Assembly (NCBI GenBank): GCA_001687465.1
Contig: LVLI01000573.1
Location: 1 to 38,742, forward strand
Reading direction: 5' to 3'
Source of the DNA: Halocafeteria seosinensis
Taxonomy: Eukaryota > Sar > Bigyra > Bicosoecida
Length of the DNA stretch: 38,742 nucleotides
Part shown: piece by piece, positions 13,090 through 23,466 of the stretch
Layout: the number at the start of each line of letters is the position of its first letter
Numbering within the stretch: position 1 is the first letter of the stretch
Notes under the pieces: model-generated
Told to the model about the DNA's origin: nothing
The model's input: only the letters and a program-made list of their open reading frames with translations
Databases searched by the model: none
Made by a program: the position numbers and the translations under genes

Positions 13090-15498
13090 ACTCTAATGTT
13101 GGGAAGCTTCTTTTAGTATCTATAGATGGGGAGACAAGTGCGTCCAACACGTAGTTATCCCCCAATGTCTGTGTTGTACATTGTACAAAATACGATGTCC
13201 GTCTAATAGACGGCGTCTATACAGAATACGACTTCAACTTCAACAAAAGTAGGTGGTACAACCAGAGTCTTACATACATCGACGTGTATAACAAAAGCAG
13301 GTGGTACAACCAGAGTCTTACATACATCGACGTGTATTACATGTATGTTTCTGTCAATGTGTATAACATGACCATGTTGATAATCAACGGTGGAGTGGCT
13401 TCACTATCATTGCGGTGTTTTGGTACAGAACAAGTTGCCAATACTCCTCCAACAGGCAGGCGCCTGGAAGTGACGACAAGTATATCGCATATGCATGTAG
13501 TATGCGTTCTTCATATTGCTGATACGATGCGGACAAATGAACAGCGGAAATTCGTCCTTCGACTGTGAAGAGCGTGTGGTCTGGCGAAGTCCAACTGTCT
13601 CATGCCTAGAATACCCATGGAGAGCAAATGTCGTCCGAGCTTCACTGTCATTGAACAAACACCGAGCTGTTTGTACTAGAGTAGTGACATCCTCATCAAC
13701 GAGCCAAACGTGCATCTTCTTCGGCTTCTTACCCGGTACGAGTACGGAGGTAGGAAGGTTACAGCCCTACATGTGAATTGGTACAACTACAATTTGGTAG
13801 GTCCTCCTCCAAATTGGCAATGAAGTTCTTCATTTATCAAGGCCACTCGACCACGTGGCCTAGACACTCTCCTTTCGTTTTTATTCCACGCTCTCCGATA
13901 AACCGGGTGATCTGTAGTGCCACTGGAGCTGGAACGTGTGGAGCATGATCCTCATCCATGTCATCATGTTACCTTTCTCCTTTACAAAACTGGCCGCCTG
14001 TTCTCGAAGGGAACTCGGCGACCCAGATACATCTACGGTACAAACATTGTACATGTTGTATACTCGACCACACACGCAGGCAAAGTAAGATGTCCGAGGA
14101 CAGTCAGGGTCTTGCCTCCTACCAAGGTAGAAATGGAGCCCAAATTCAATGTCACCGTTTCGCCGAGGGAATCGGGTGAAACCGCAACCTCGTAAAACTA
14201 TAGAACGAGCGCGCGGAAAAGTGAGAGCTGGAGTCCCGCATCCCATCACCGCAAATTCTTCAGTGACCGGAGACATTTCTACGCATCCGCAGCGGTTCTC
14301 TGCCATGAATGGCGACTTCCACTGGAACTGGCCGATCGTCTGTATCATTTCGTTCATGCAAACGTGGTCGAATATCTTCACTCCCAGAATCCTACAGGAG
14401 TGCACGGATCCTGACAACGTACGGTATTACACGGTATGTTCACATAAGAACTTAAGCGTCAATATTGCAACAGAAATCCATTCATTCTTGCGTCATCCAT
14501 TCTCTATCCGCCCGCTCCTCCACAATTCTTATGGTAGTACAAATACAGACAGCGATACTGAGGGAACAACGGGACCAAACGAGTTTCTTTTAACCAGTGG
14601 ATGAACAATGTACACGATATAGCCACTGGAGAGTCAGTGAGGACGCATATTTGTTCCGACACGATGATATCCTGACTCTAGTATAAATGAAGAGCAAATC
14701 AGTCGTGTTAACGTCAAGTTTTATCTGCATAGATTTTCACTTCCTCGGTTCTTACCATCTCCAATAACAGCAATAATAATAATACCGTGGTAATTTCGAT
14801 GCATAATTCTAGTAAGTTTTATGGGACCTTTCATTATTTCGTTCTCGAATCCTTGATTCCTAGATACTCTTGATTCCTCGATCCCTTGACAAGCACTACA
14901 GATGCCATTTGAGGATCTTCAAGAGTAGAAACGAGGTATATAGGTATTCGGTCGCAAAGTGCTAGCGTTTGAAAAAGCCCATGCCGAAAGCACACGCTCC
15001 TATTTTTGCTAAGCGATTGTAGGATAAAGCAGGTACAGTACACAACGTCCACATGTGGCCAAGACTGTGTATTTGAAATTTGGGACACAAAGGTGCTTTA
15101 TTCCTGTTTACTCTCTTTGCAGGAAGCGGTCGTGGTTTTCCCAACAGAATCAAAAGTGCACGAGACACGTTGCCGTCTGATAGAAGTGCAGGCGACAACC
15201 GGATAGATCTCTGACAGACTTTCTCTTTACAGTCGGTCATGACAAAAGTAACTTTAGTTGAGAAATGAAAATGCATAAATGAGTATTAATTGAGCAATGA
15301 ATGAGTATAGAAATGGCAAATGCCAAAGTGCGGTAAGATGTGGAATACCGCATTCCATCACCGCGGACTTAATGGAAGAAACAGGAAGGAAGATGTTGTA
15401 CACATTATCAGCGAGTGCTAACACATGACAAAGGTACAAGATTCTTAATAAAGAAGTAAAATTGTTGACTGAATATTGAACGAATACAGAAATGGTAA
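13090..15498. other. Gene-poor 2.4-kb stretch
   Basis: No frame here has a convincing product. The longest, minus 13881-14417, opens at a TTG and has no motif. Apart from a 48-bp tandem duplication (13242-13337) I see weakly related segments near 14228-14262 and 15343-15377 that share a core CCGCATYCCATCACCGC. A short plus-strand piece near 15030-15065 reads CGQDCVFEIWDT, which recalls a WD repeat, but it has stops or missing splice partners on both sides. The region probably includes old repeat debris. Confidence 0.4.
13242..13337. repeat. 48-bp direct tandem repeat, two copies
   Basis: Copies at 13242-13289 and 13290-13337 differ at one base (AAAAGTAGG against AAAAGCAGG). The unit begins AACAAAAG and ends CGACGTGTAT. 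It lies in non-coding DNA and looks like a recent local duplication. Confidence 0.9.
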
Positions 15499-17544
15499 CT
15501 ATCCGGTTTCACACGTTACTTCCGATAAATCGAGACTGCGACTCCGGAGCAGATCTTTACCTACCCCCTTTCCACGATGCCCAGTCTCTGAGGGCTCACC
15601 TTCAACGTTTTTCCTGGAGAAAGATCTGTTACCTGGCGACAATTCTACCTCATTCCGTTGATTGCTTCTATCTGTTATAAAATCTACTTCGTGGGGGTAA
15701 TCACCCGTAGACTTCGTACGATACCCACCATTGACGAGGGACCTGCTTTCAAAATCTGAACGTCCTTCTTGACGGTGATCCGTAAGTCCACGTTCATAAT
15801 ACTGCATACAGCCATCAATTGTTTCACCAAAGCTTCCAAAAGGTCCTTTGAAACTGAAATATCGCGCTTTATTGCCGAAAAGGTTCCACGGGTGTTCGTC
15901 TCTCATTTCGCTGTTGTGCTTTTGTCCGGTGCCTTCCACCGCGGGTAATGTAGTCTCAGAGAGCGCCCAGTGAGCATCCGCATGGTCCCAGTAGGGGACT
16001 TGGAAGAAATACTCCCGTGGCGAGCGTTGGTGAAGTAGAACATGAATGGGCTGGCGACAAGTAGTGTCCCTCCATTTCTCAACAAGTCCCTTCCACTGAG
16101 GATCATCTTCGATTTGCTCCCTGAGCCTTGTAGCCCATTGTTGATTCCCGAAAGGCTTTTCTTTGAGTATCGAAGCAGCGCATATATAGCTCGGTTCCCG
16201 AAGGGGCCCAGGATAAAGTACCCACACACCCTCAATTTTGTGCTCAGAAAGATACCGCACTATTTCCAGACTATCCCCGCTGTCAGCTTCGTCGGCTCCC
16301 CACCCTTTAGCAGCAGCAGCAAGGGCCTGCTTGGCCATTAGAGCCGGTCGGACGTTTTCATACTTCGGGGCACCTGACCTCCAGTACTTATCTGCTAACA
16401 TTTGCAGAAGGTTTTCGACACCTCTGCGAGTAATCGAGCGAAAGAGCGTATGGTTTAACGCCGCCGAGAACACCAGCTGTTGCGCCGGTAGCACGTGCGA
16501 GCTATCGTCGTGGTCGTCAGATATCGTTCCTTTATCCCTCGTGTCCCGATTGTCAACGGAATGCCCTTTTGTGTTAGGGGGATAAATGATATTAGCAGAT
16601 CTAATGGTGTTCCTGTGCGTAACCACTGCTGACGCTGGATACGGAGTTAATAAAAGACTGGTCGTTTTGTTGACCTCCGCCAAACTGATTCTCATCAGGA
16701 AATGGACGGCACTCTCAAGAGTAGTTAGATAATATGCGACCTCCCCAGAGTTATCTGGAGATGGCAACAAATGTTGTAGGTATGAATAACAGGTAGCCGG
16801 CCGATCCAGGTCTGCCAAAGCGAGAACATATAGAAACAACGGTAGGAATTCGTCTGCTCCTAACCCTTCGTCGACACTACCACAATTCTGGATCTTGATA
16901 CTTTGTGCTGCTCTCTGGATCCCATTCACCGCGGCGAAGAGCTTGTCTTTCATTTGGGAAGGCAGTGGACACTGCTCCATCGCCAACAACTGGGCAATTG
17001 GTTCATCCCACCTAACTGCTCTTTTCGACATTGAGTCGTTTTCACCGTTGATATACGTGAGATCCTCAGGTACCCCAAAAAGTTCTGGATGAACATGACC
17101 AAACGATTTTCGAATAATATCGAGCTTTTCTTTCACAGTGTGATCCGCAGCGCCAACCACCTGTTGCGCGCGGTACAATAGATCGCTTGCTTGTGGTAGG
17201 ATTACATATCGCTCGATAACTTCCCTCGCGCACGTACAAAAAAAATTCCAGTCCTCCTCATCCACCTGCTGTTGCCGCGAGATCTGTGAGTCAACGCTAC
17301 CACGCCTCCTAGAATACGGTGAGGCACTGCTGGACAGCAGATGAGCCGCCCTTCTGGACAAATGTAACGCAGATGCCGCATCAGACGACTGCGACGATGA
17401 AACGCCATTCATGTTGTTGGGTGTATCCTCCGTCTTGCTTGAAGATATGGGTCCGTCGTATTCCATGTCAAACGGCTCGATGTGCTTGTTGCGTCCGGAG
17501 GCCGGAGACTCCCTTGGTTCCCCTTTTTTGGAGGAACCAGCCAT
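15499..17544 (-). CDS. VPS9-domain protein, probable Rab5-family guanine nucleotide exchange factor
   Basis: A single uninterrupted frame of 681 codons from ATG 17544. The first 100 residues are S-rich and probably disordered. A helical bundle starts at about 100 (DEEDWNFFCTCAREVIERYV) and leads into the VPS9 core at about 175-290. The core contains GADEFLPLFLYVLALADLD with D231, and AYYLTTLESAVHFL with Y271/Y272; these are the Asp and Tyr that VPS9 exchange factors use on Rab5/Rab21-type GTPases. The C-terminal 390 residues have no domain I recognise; they include a compact-looking part (about 405-580, with GVWVLYPGPLREPSYICA and HWALSETTLP) and an R/S-rich tail. The role in early endosome traffic is inferred from the family. 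The gene ends close to non-coding DNA and starts 100 bp downstream of the PX gene on the same strand. Confidence 0.85.
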   Translation of the reverse strand: MAGSSKKGEPRESPASGRNKHIEPFDMEYDGPISSSKTEDTPNNMNGVSSSQSSDAASALHLSRRAAHLLSSSASPYSRRRGSVDSQISRQQQVDEEDWNFFCTCAREVIERYVILPQASDLLYRAQQVVGAADHTVKEKLDIIRKSFGHVHPELFGVPEDLTYINGENDSMSKRAVRWDEPIAQLLAMEQCPLPSQMKDKLFAAVNGIQRAAQSIKIQNCGSVDEGLGADEFLPLFLYVLALADLDRPATCYSYLQHLLPSPDNSGEVAYYLTTLESAVHFLMRISLAEVNKTTSLLLTPYPASAVVTHRNTIRSANIIYPPNTKGHSVDNRDTRDKGTISDDHDDSSHVLPAQQLVFSAALNHTLFRSITRRGVENLLQMLADKYWRSGAPKYENVRPALMAKQALAAAAKGWGADEADSGDSLEIVRYLSEHKIEGVWVLYPGPLREPSYICAASILKEKPFGNQQWATRLREQIEDDPQWKGLVEKWRDTTCRQPIHVLLHQRSPREYFFQVPYWDHADAHWALSETTLPAVEGTGQKHNSEMRDEHPWNLFGNKARYFSFKGPFGSFGETIDGCMQYYERGLTDHRQEGRSDFESRSLVNGGYRTKSTGDYPHEVDFITDRSNQRNEVELSPGNRSFSRKNVEGEPSETGHRGKGVGKDLLRSRSLDLSEVTCETG

Positions 17545-17644
17545 CCAATCTTGTAAAATAAGATCTAAATTCTCAAACCTGCATCGACACTAACCCAAAC
17601 AACATATAAGGGCGGCTAGCTCGTGGAGGCTAAGTTCCTTCGGC

Positions 17645-18489
17645 TTACTCTCTCTCCACAAAAAATTCGGATATATCTTCGACGAACTCGCGTACTTTGG
17701 ACAACTGCTCCAAAGGATCTTGCTTCGGATGCCCTGCGTAAATGAATCAGACAGCAGTTACGACCAACCGCCCATTTGACGACACAGCTCCTTACTTACC
17801 CAAGCAGTCTCGCACAAACATCTTGATCCACGTGGACGTTGCGCAATGCGTCATATTCTCAATCTGCTTATCAATAAACGGCACTATAATGCTTCGTAAA
17901 CTCTCATGTCTTGTTTTCTCAGAGTGATGTTCTTCATTAACACTTGTACTTTCTCCTGAAGCACCCGGAGAAGCATGCACCGTCCCTTGTGAGGCTCCTT
18001 GCCAACTTCTCGTTGTTGCAGATCTTGCGGTTCCGAATGAGGACATGTTCTTTGGCACTTGCAGAAACAGATCAACTTCTCTCATTCTATTGAGCCCCCC
18101 ACACGAGTTCGCTGGTATACTTATCATGGTGATTTGCCGCAAGTAATCCTGCAAACGCTGTCGACGCTCCTCAATAACATCGGGGGACGTGTTGAAGATG
18201 GTCTTTTCGGGGAAATCGACCGAGCTAAGCAGAGCCGGATACTTATTGCAGAGTATCTGGTGCAATTTGTAGAAGTCCGAGTACCGTTTCCTGACTTCCC
18301 ATTGTCGATCTATGCCCTTAACAATGATGACATACTGCATCACCAACCAATCATGGTAAGAAAAACGAAGGCCACCTTCAAGTGAATGACGGCTTCTCTT
18401 ACCTGTGTAAATTGTTCCCTTTCTCGAACCACGTACGTGGTTGTGGGAATGCTCACTTCTCGCAGGAGACAAGGATCCGGAAATGCCAT
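17645..18489 (-). CDS. PX-domain protein (phosphoinositide binding)
   Basis: Three minus-strand exons: 18403-18489, 17800-18334 and 17645-17733, with introns of 68 and 66 nt; the product is 236 aa. The PX domain covers about residues 10-125. It starts with VSIPTTTYVVREREQFTQ, whose last codon closes exon 1, continues YVIIVKG and WEVRKRYSDFYKLHQIL, and ends with the proline-containing loop and helix (DFPEKTIFNTSPDVIEERRQ, then LQDYL). The RYSDF box contributes the basic and aromatic residues that hold PI3P. The C-terminal half is S/T-rich, then a short helical end (VREFVEDISEFFVERE). Without exon 1 the domain lacks its first strands, which is why the ATG at 18489 is chosen. It is most like small PX/sorting-nexin proteins of endosomes; no second domain is seen. 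Confidence 0.85.
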
Positions 18490-18694
18490 TGTGGTATTTC
18501 CTCCTCTTGTCTACTAGGGTACAGCGTGGAACGCGAAGTCGATCTCAGAGCACCCTTCCACCCATTGTTTCAATACTGCTCTTTACTCGGCTTCCGAAGA
18601 GACTTTACCGGCACTCTACGAATACAAACAATCAACATGCCTTCTTACACTGAATACATGACGTTCTGTCTCCACTACGAGATGGTATTTATTA

Positions 18695-18742
18695 TTCCAG
18701 ACTCAAAAGCAAAAAAGATTGTCTCGTCTCTTGAGTCTGGAA
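18695..18742. repeat. 12-bp perfect inverted repeat in a 0.54-kb intergenic gap
   Basis: TTCCAGACTCAA at 18695-18706 and TTGAGTCTGGAA at 18731-18742 are exact reverse complements around a 24-nt A-rich loop. The rest of the gap 18490-19032 shows only short frames without motifs. It lies between the PX start and the end of the metallophosphoesterase gene, so it could form a hairpin in a 3' region, be a remnant of a small mobile element, or be a promoter feature. Confidence 0.8.
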
Positions 18743-19032
18743 GTTAACAAGTTGCTGTTTTTAGTTGAGATGCTAAGGCAAAGTGAAAACCGTCGGACAC
18801 CACAGAAAAGCGAAAGAACACTGTCGGTAGAAGAGAATAGCGTGGGTGATACACCACGTTCACATTAGGGAATGCCTACAAGTTGCTACCACTCTCAATG
18901 CTGAAGCAAAGAGAGCTGTAACCAGTAACGGTCCTTCAACACAAAGACAGTTGTACTCAATCAAAATTTTTCTTCGAGTAAACCATTTCAAATTTCAAAC
19001 CCATTCATCCAGTAGTCTCGGAAAAAAAGTTC

Positions 19033-20921
19033 TTATTTCTGCGAGTGAAGCACGTGGACTGTGATCTCGCGACGACTACCAAGCCGTGCAGGTGGCCCAA
19101 CTTGGTTTGTTCCGGTGTTGACATAAATTTGGGTGTACTTTGAATGCTGAGAAAGTCCGGAGCTGCAATTTCATAACAGCATACATGTGCAAATTCAACA
19201 TAGTGAAGTACTCGTAGTGATAACGGAGTTTGCTGGGTATACGTACAAGTAGGGGTTCGATAGTTTCACAAACAGATGAGCCGGAAAGATCTGCCCCCCA
19301 TGGGTATGCCCGGATAGCACAAGTTCAGGACGAAATTTTGAAACAGTTTCGATATGTGATGGCTGGTGGGCAAGTGCAATAAGTGTCCTATTGCCCAGTC
19401 TGTTACCAAAAGACTTTTCTGGTCTTGCTTTGACACCATTTCGCCCATCTCTAAGCAAGTAGTCTTCGATACCAGCCACATAAAATCCATCCAGGTGCGC
19501 CGGTTCCTCCACAAAACGCGTAAGGGACGTTGGGTCGTTCCATTGTACTTGCGAAGCATTAAGGGACAGTGATTCAAGAAGGTCTCGGTCAGTGCTTCCG
19601 AGTGATGCCGTAGGAGGGTACAGTACGATTCCATCCTTGTTACTCCATGTCAGATTAAGCCCAGCCAAGATTGCCACCCTTTCGTTACGAAGTGGCCTGA
19701 TGCCGCGGTCTCTGAAGAAATCCATCCATTTGGCAACTTCTTCGACACTCACTACGTACTCATGATTGCCGGTGCATAGATAAACACCTAAGCGGGACTG
19801 CAATGCTCCCAGAGGGTCCACTGCAGCGCCAAACGTCTTGACCGTACCATCGATGATATCGCCTGTTAATACTATCACATCTGCATCTAACTTATTTGCT
19901 TGTCTCACAACCTCTTCCGTGTTATCTTTTCCAATCGAGGGCCCGACATGCAAATCACTGAGCTGTATCAGGCGAAAACCATCCATTGAAGGAGGAAAGT
20001 GTTTGAAGTGGTGGTGCACTTCCTTCACCTCAGGAGTCAGATCCGCATTGTGGAAACTTATCGGTGTCAGAATGACACCTAGAATTACTGCCAAGACTGC
20101 TTTAGCAATAATCAAAGAAGATAGCGTCCTTTGTTCCCGTAGTTTATTCCTAGGTCTCGCAGCACCACGTCTTTCCAAGCAGTAGTTACCAACCACGATC
20201 GCTAGATATGAAAGGAAAAACATCACATCTTCCAGGAATTGGATAAACGTCGTCAGTATCATGAGTACGTTTAAGCCGTAACCTAATCTAACGAACGGGT
20301 CGGGTTCTGTACCAGATAGGTCCCGTCCCAAAGCAATCCCCGCTGTCGAAAGAACGAACACCAGGAGAAGCGTCGTCCCACTGGCGATACCACTTACTAA
20401 AACCCAACACCTCTGGTTCAGCGTTATTTGTTCATTCTGCATAGCATCGTTCAAAGAATTCTTGCTGTTTGATGCGGCGCTGATCTCGTAAAGTCTCTTC
20501 AAAGCGTGGGTAGGTGCAGCGACTAACTCTACCAACCTGCAGCTCGACACTGAATCTATAGCAAACGGAAGCACATGAACCAGACACAATAAACTTACAA
20601 ATATACAAACATGACCCCTCCGGCTCCCACATCTGGAACTGAACCCGCGAGGATTACGGAGACTAGAACTATGGCGACCAGTACGGCAAACCATCTCCCC
20701 TCCCACTTATTCAAATAAGCCTGCAGTTTCCTTCTCGAGATAGAGCGTGGGTCAGGACATTGCCAACCCCAAGAAGAATTCGCGTGGCGGTGGTCACCAA
20801 CTTCTGCATTAGCTTTTGATGAATCATTTGCTCCTTCTCCTTCAATGTCAATGTTCAACTCGTTAGCTTGTTGTTCGGCCGATTTCTGGTCCCTTTCAGT
20901 CTTATCAGCAGTAGCAGACAT
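19033..20921 (-). CDS. Membrane-anchored calcineurin-like metallophosphoesterase
   Basis: Three minus-strand exons: 20599-20921, 19247-20536 and 19033-19162, with introns of 62 and 84 nt; the product is 580 aa. Hydrophobic segments lie at about 77-107, 151-177, 198-226 and 249-268, so the N-terminal half is embedded in a membrane. The C-terminal half carries the full metal site: DLH (302-304), GDIID (333-337), GNHE (364-367), AHQP (497-500) and GHTHGG (517-522). These match the YkuE/YaeI-like branch of metallophosphoesterases, phosphohydrolases with a two-metal centre. The last exon supplies YVNTGTNQVGPPARLG and REITV, the conserved end of this branch; stopping in exon 2 would lose it. The substrate is unknown; some bacterial relatives act on lipid-type substrates. 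The start is an ATG 264 bp from the divergent dehydrogenase start. Confidence 0.9.
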
Positions 20922-21185
20922 CTTCTACTAATTACTCAGTATAGTACACCACGCTTCACATTGTTCCAAACCAAGCCGAGATCGTTGTATCTGCAAAAAA
21001 CGCTGCATACCTATCTCTTCAACCTTGTGAAGCTCGGCACCGTGGTCAACAACCAGGTCAAGGACATAATGTGGTAGGTATAAGTTTATAGCAGGTTGAT
21101 TGTTGATGGTCACACCACCAAAGCGCACAGGATCCTCGTCCAAATAGTGTCATCTCTGATTTGGATCCGTATCAGTGGGTGTAAG
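20922..21185. promoter_or_regulatory. Divergent promoter region, metallophosphoesterase / aldehyde dehydrogenase
   Basis: The start codons at 20921 (minus) and 21186 (plus) are 264 bp apart and face outward, so the interval must contain both transcription start regions. I see no clear TATA element. Inferred from layout. Confidence 0.35.
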
Positions 21186-23244
21186 ATGAAATCTGTCCGA
21201 CGAGTCCCCGCGGGTATTGTTGATCGCTTCCAGACCTACCACTTTGTTGGAGGCAGCTATCTCCCTGGAGCTATTGATAAGAACAAGAGAGAGCCTATTC
21301 AGCCAATATGTCCGATCAATGAAGACAAACTCCCGCCATGTGTCAACGGGAGCAGAGGGGATGTGGCACAAGCTGTAGCTTCCGCCAAAGACGGCTTCCA
21401 ACAATGGAAGAGAGTGCCGAACAAGGAACGCGCAGATCTTCTGAGGAGAATAGCTGAGTCTCTCGACAAGAATAAGAACACAATGGCAGAGTAAGTGAAC
21501 TTGTCGGTGGCTTTTGAAAGAGTGTAATTGTTGCCTCTCACTATCACACCCGTTGCCGAATTCCACCGCAGAATGGAAGCTGTCAATGTGGGCAAGACGC
21601 TGCGAGAAGCCGCTGGTGATATTGAGGACTCTATTGGCGCATTCAATCACTGCGCCAATCTTGCAGAAACTTGTCCAACAGAAGAAGCGTTTGATCGGAA
21701 GATCGAAGTTTCCGACCCAGACATTCGCGGGACGATGTCGTATGATCCGATTGGTGTCGTCGCTGGAATCACACCATGGAACTACCCCGTCATGATGGCG
21801 GCATGGAAGGTTGCTCCCGCCCTCGCTGCCGGTTGCTCTATCGTCTTGAAACCATCCGAGGTTACTCCGTATACCACTCTGAAGTTTGCCGAAATTGTGC
21901 ACGAGGCAGGTGTTCCTGAGGGTGCGTTCAACGTAGTCCTCGGAGACAGGGTAACCGGAGAGGAACTATGTGCTGCCGAAGATATACGGAAAGTCTCGTT
22001 TACAGGGAGCCTAAGAGGTGGATCTGAAGTGATGAAGACCGCTGCTAATCAGGTTGCTCCTGTTGTTCTTGAGCTTGGTGGAAAGTCCCCAGCTATAGTC
22101 CTTGAAGATGCCAATTTAGAAACTACAGTGGAATGGCTCATGTTCGGTAAGTGGCCTCATATATGGTTTCATGTACACTTCCCTATGCATTCCACATTTG
22201 TATGTGACTTGTCTTTCCCAGGGGGATTCTGGACCGCCGGACAAATCTGCAGTGCAACATCGCGGGTCTTGGTGCATGAAAGTATTGCTGATAAACTGAC
22301 GGAAATGCTTAAAGTAAGGAAGAACCCTGAGGCTGTTTTCGGAACACTGACCATGATGGAGTATATTGTTATCAGGTGGCTGCGGAGAACCTCGTAGTGG
22401 CTGGACCCTTCGACAGAGAAGACGTGGAAATGGGTCCGGTAGTGAATGAAGCTCAGTACAAGAAAGTACGTCGTCCTTACATGTAGCGTTTCATGTGGTT
22501 GTAGATAGAAATGACACTTGTGTCCATGTGCAGGTCTCGTCGTATATTGAAAATGCGGCCTCCGAAGGTGCGCGGCTTGTTAGCGGAAAAGAGACTAGGA
22601 AGGAGCCTCCACTTGAGTAAGTACATTACGGTGATGAGTATATCGCTCATCTATGAATACATATGCTGTGTTGTCTCGTTCTGGCTGCACAGGGATAAGG
22701 GATACTTCATTTATCCGACTGTGTACGATAAAGTAGATCCGCAGATGACCATTTTCCGTAATGAAGTATTTGGCCCAGTCCTAACAGTAAGCGAAGTTTG
22801 TGCAAAGGCGACTGCGCACAGTTCAGAGCGTAACACATTTGTACGACTTCATTAACCAACAGATCACTACGTTCAAGGATGAAGCCGAAGCTGTGAAGTT
22901 CGCCAATGACACGGAGTACGGCTTGGCAGCAGCCGTCTTCGGGAACGATGATGACTATGTTCGTAGAATCTCGCGGCAAATACAAGCTGGAACAGTGTGG
23001 GAGAATTGTAACCAACCGGTGCCTCATCAACTCCCATGGTAAGTCAGTAGCATTGTGGTATACCGTGTCGGCGTATCCCGTTTTATCGTGCATGCCATGC
23101 AGGGGTGGATACAAGCATTCCGGGATTGGCCGAGAAATGGGTCCAGAGGCATTGCATCCCTTCCTGGAAGAAAAAAGCATCCAAACGTTTAAAGACAAGA
23201 ACAAACCACTGCAATGGTATGACTCTTGGAATAATAGGTCGTAA
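21186..23244 (+). CDS. Betaine-aldehyde-type aldehyde dehydrogenase (ALDH9-like)
   Basis: Eight exons: 21186-21490, 21572-22146, 22222-22313, 22376-22465, 22534-22616, 22693-22786, 22863-23038 and 23103-23244; the product is 518 aa, near the usual 500. NAD(P)-dependent enzymes of this branch oxidise betaine aldehyde to glycine betaine, or related aminoaldehydes. The sequence shows the oxyanion Asn172 in PWNYP, the cofactor segment KPSEVTPYT, VSFTGSLRGG, the general base Glu269 in LELGGKSP, and the nucleophile Cys303 in GQICSATSR, then EVFGPVLT and the end PWGGYKHSGIGRE. The order and spacing are complete. The dehydrogenase core starts near FVGGSYLPG, close after the chosen ATG at 21186; another ATG at 21096 is in frame but would add an atypical leader. 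Osmoprotectant synthesis is possible but substrate choice cannot be read from sequence; no choline oxidase is nearby. Confidence 0.92.
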
Positions 23245-23466
23245 CTTCAATCACGCGATCGCAAGCTTGCGGTTAACGGCCTTCCTCCGTGGAAAGAGGC
23301 TAAAAATGGAGTCTTTTAGGGTGATGAATGGTTTGTCCACCAGTGCACAGCACAGTAAACAACAATACACCGCATCTGTTGTGGAAAAGGTCGTGCTAGT
23401 GTATGTATTGAAATAAACTAGATAGTGTAATTGGATGATCATTCACTATGGTAAGACACACCATCC

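Noticed and set aside
13881-14417. 178-codon minus-strand frame
   Set aside because: It opens at TTG, has no recognisable motif and is rich in C and R like random frames; plus-strand frames of similar length overlap it.
15006-15206. Possible WD-repeat fragment (CGQDCVFEIWDT) on the plus strand
   Set aside because: The resemblance is a dozen residues; the only possible intron would be about 30 nt, well below others here, and a stop follows shortly.
14228-15377. Two weakly similar segments sharing CCGCATYCCATCACCGC
   Set aside because: The match is about 30 bases with several differences and no clear ends, too little to call a repeat family without a genome search.
21150-21902. 250-codon minus-strand open frame
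   Set aside because: It lies opposite exons 1-2 of the aldehyde dehydrogenase, which carry catalytic motifs; no motif appears in the antisense reading.
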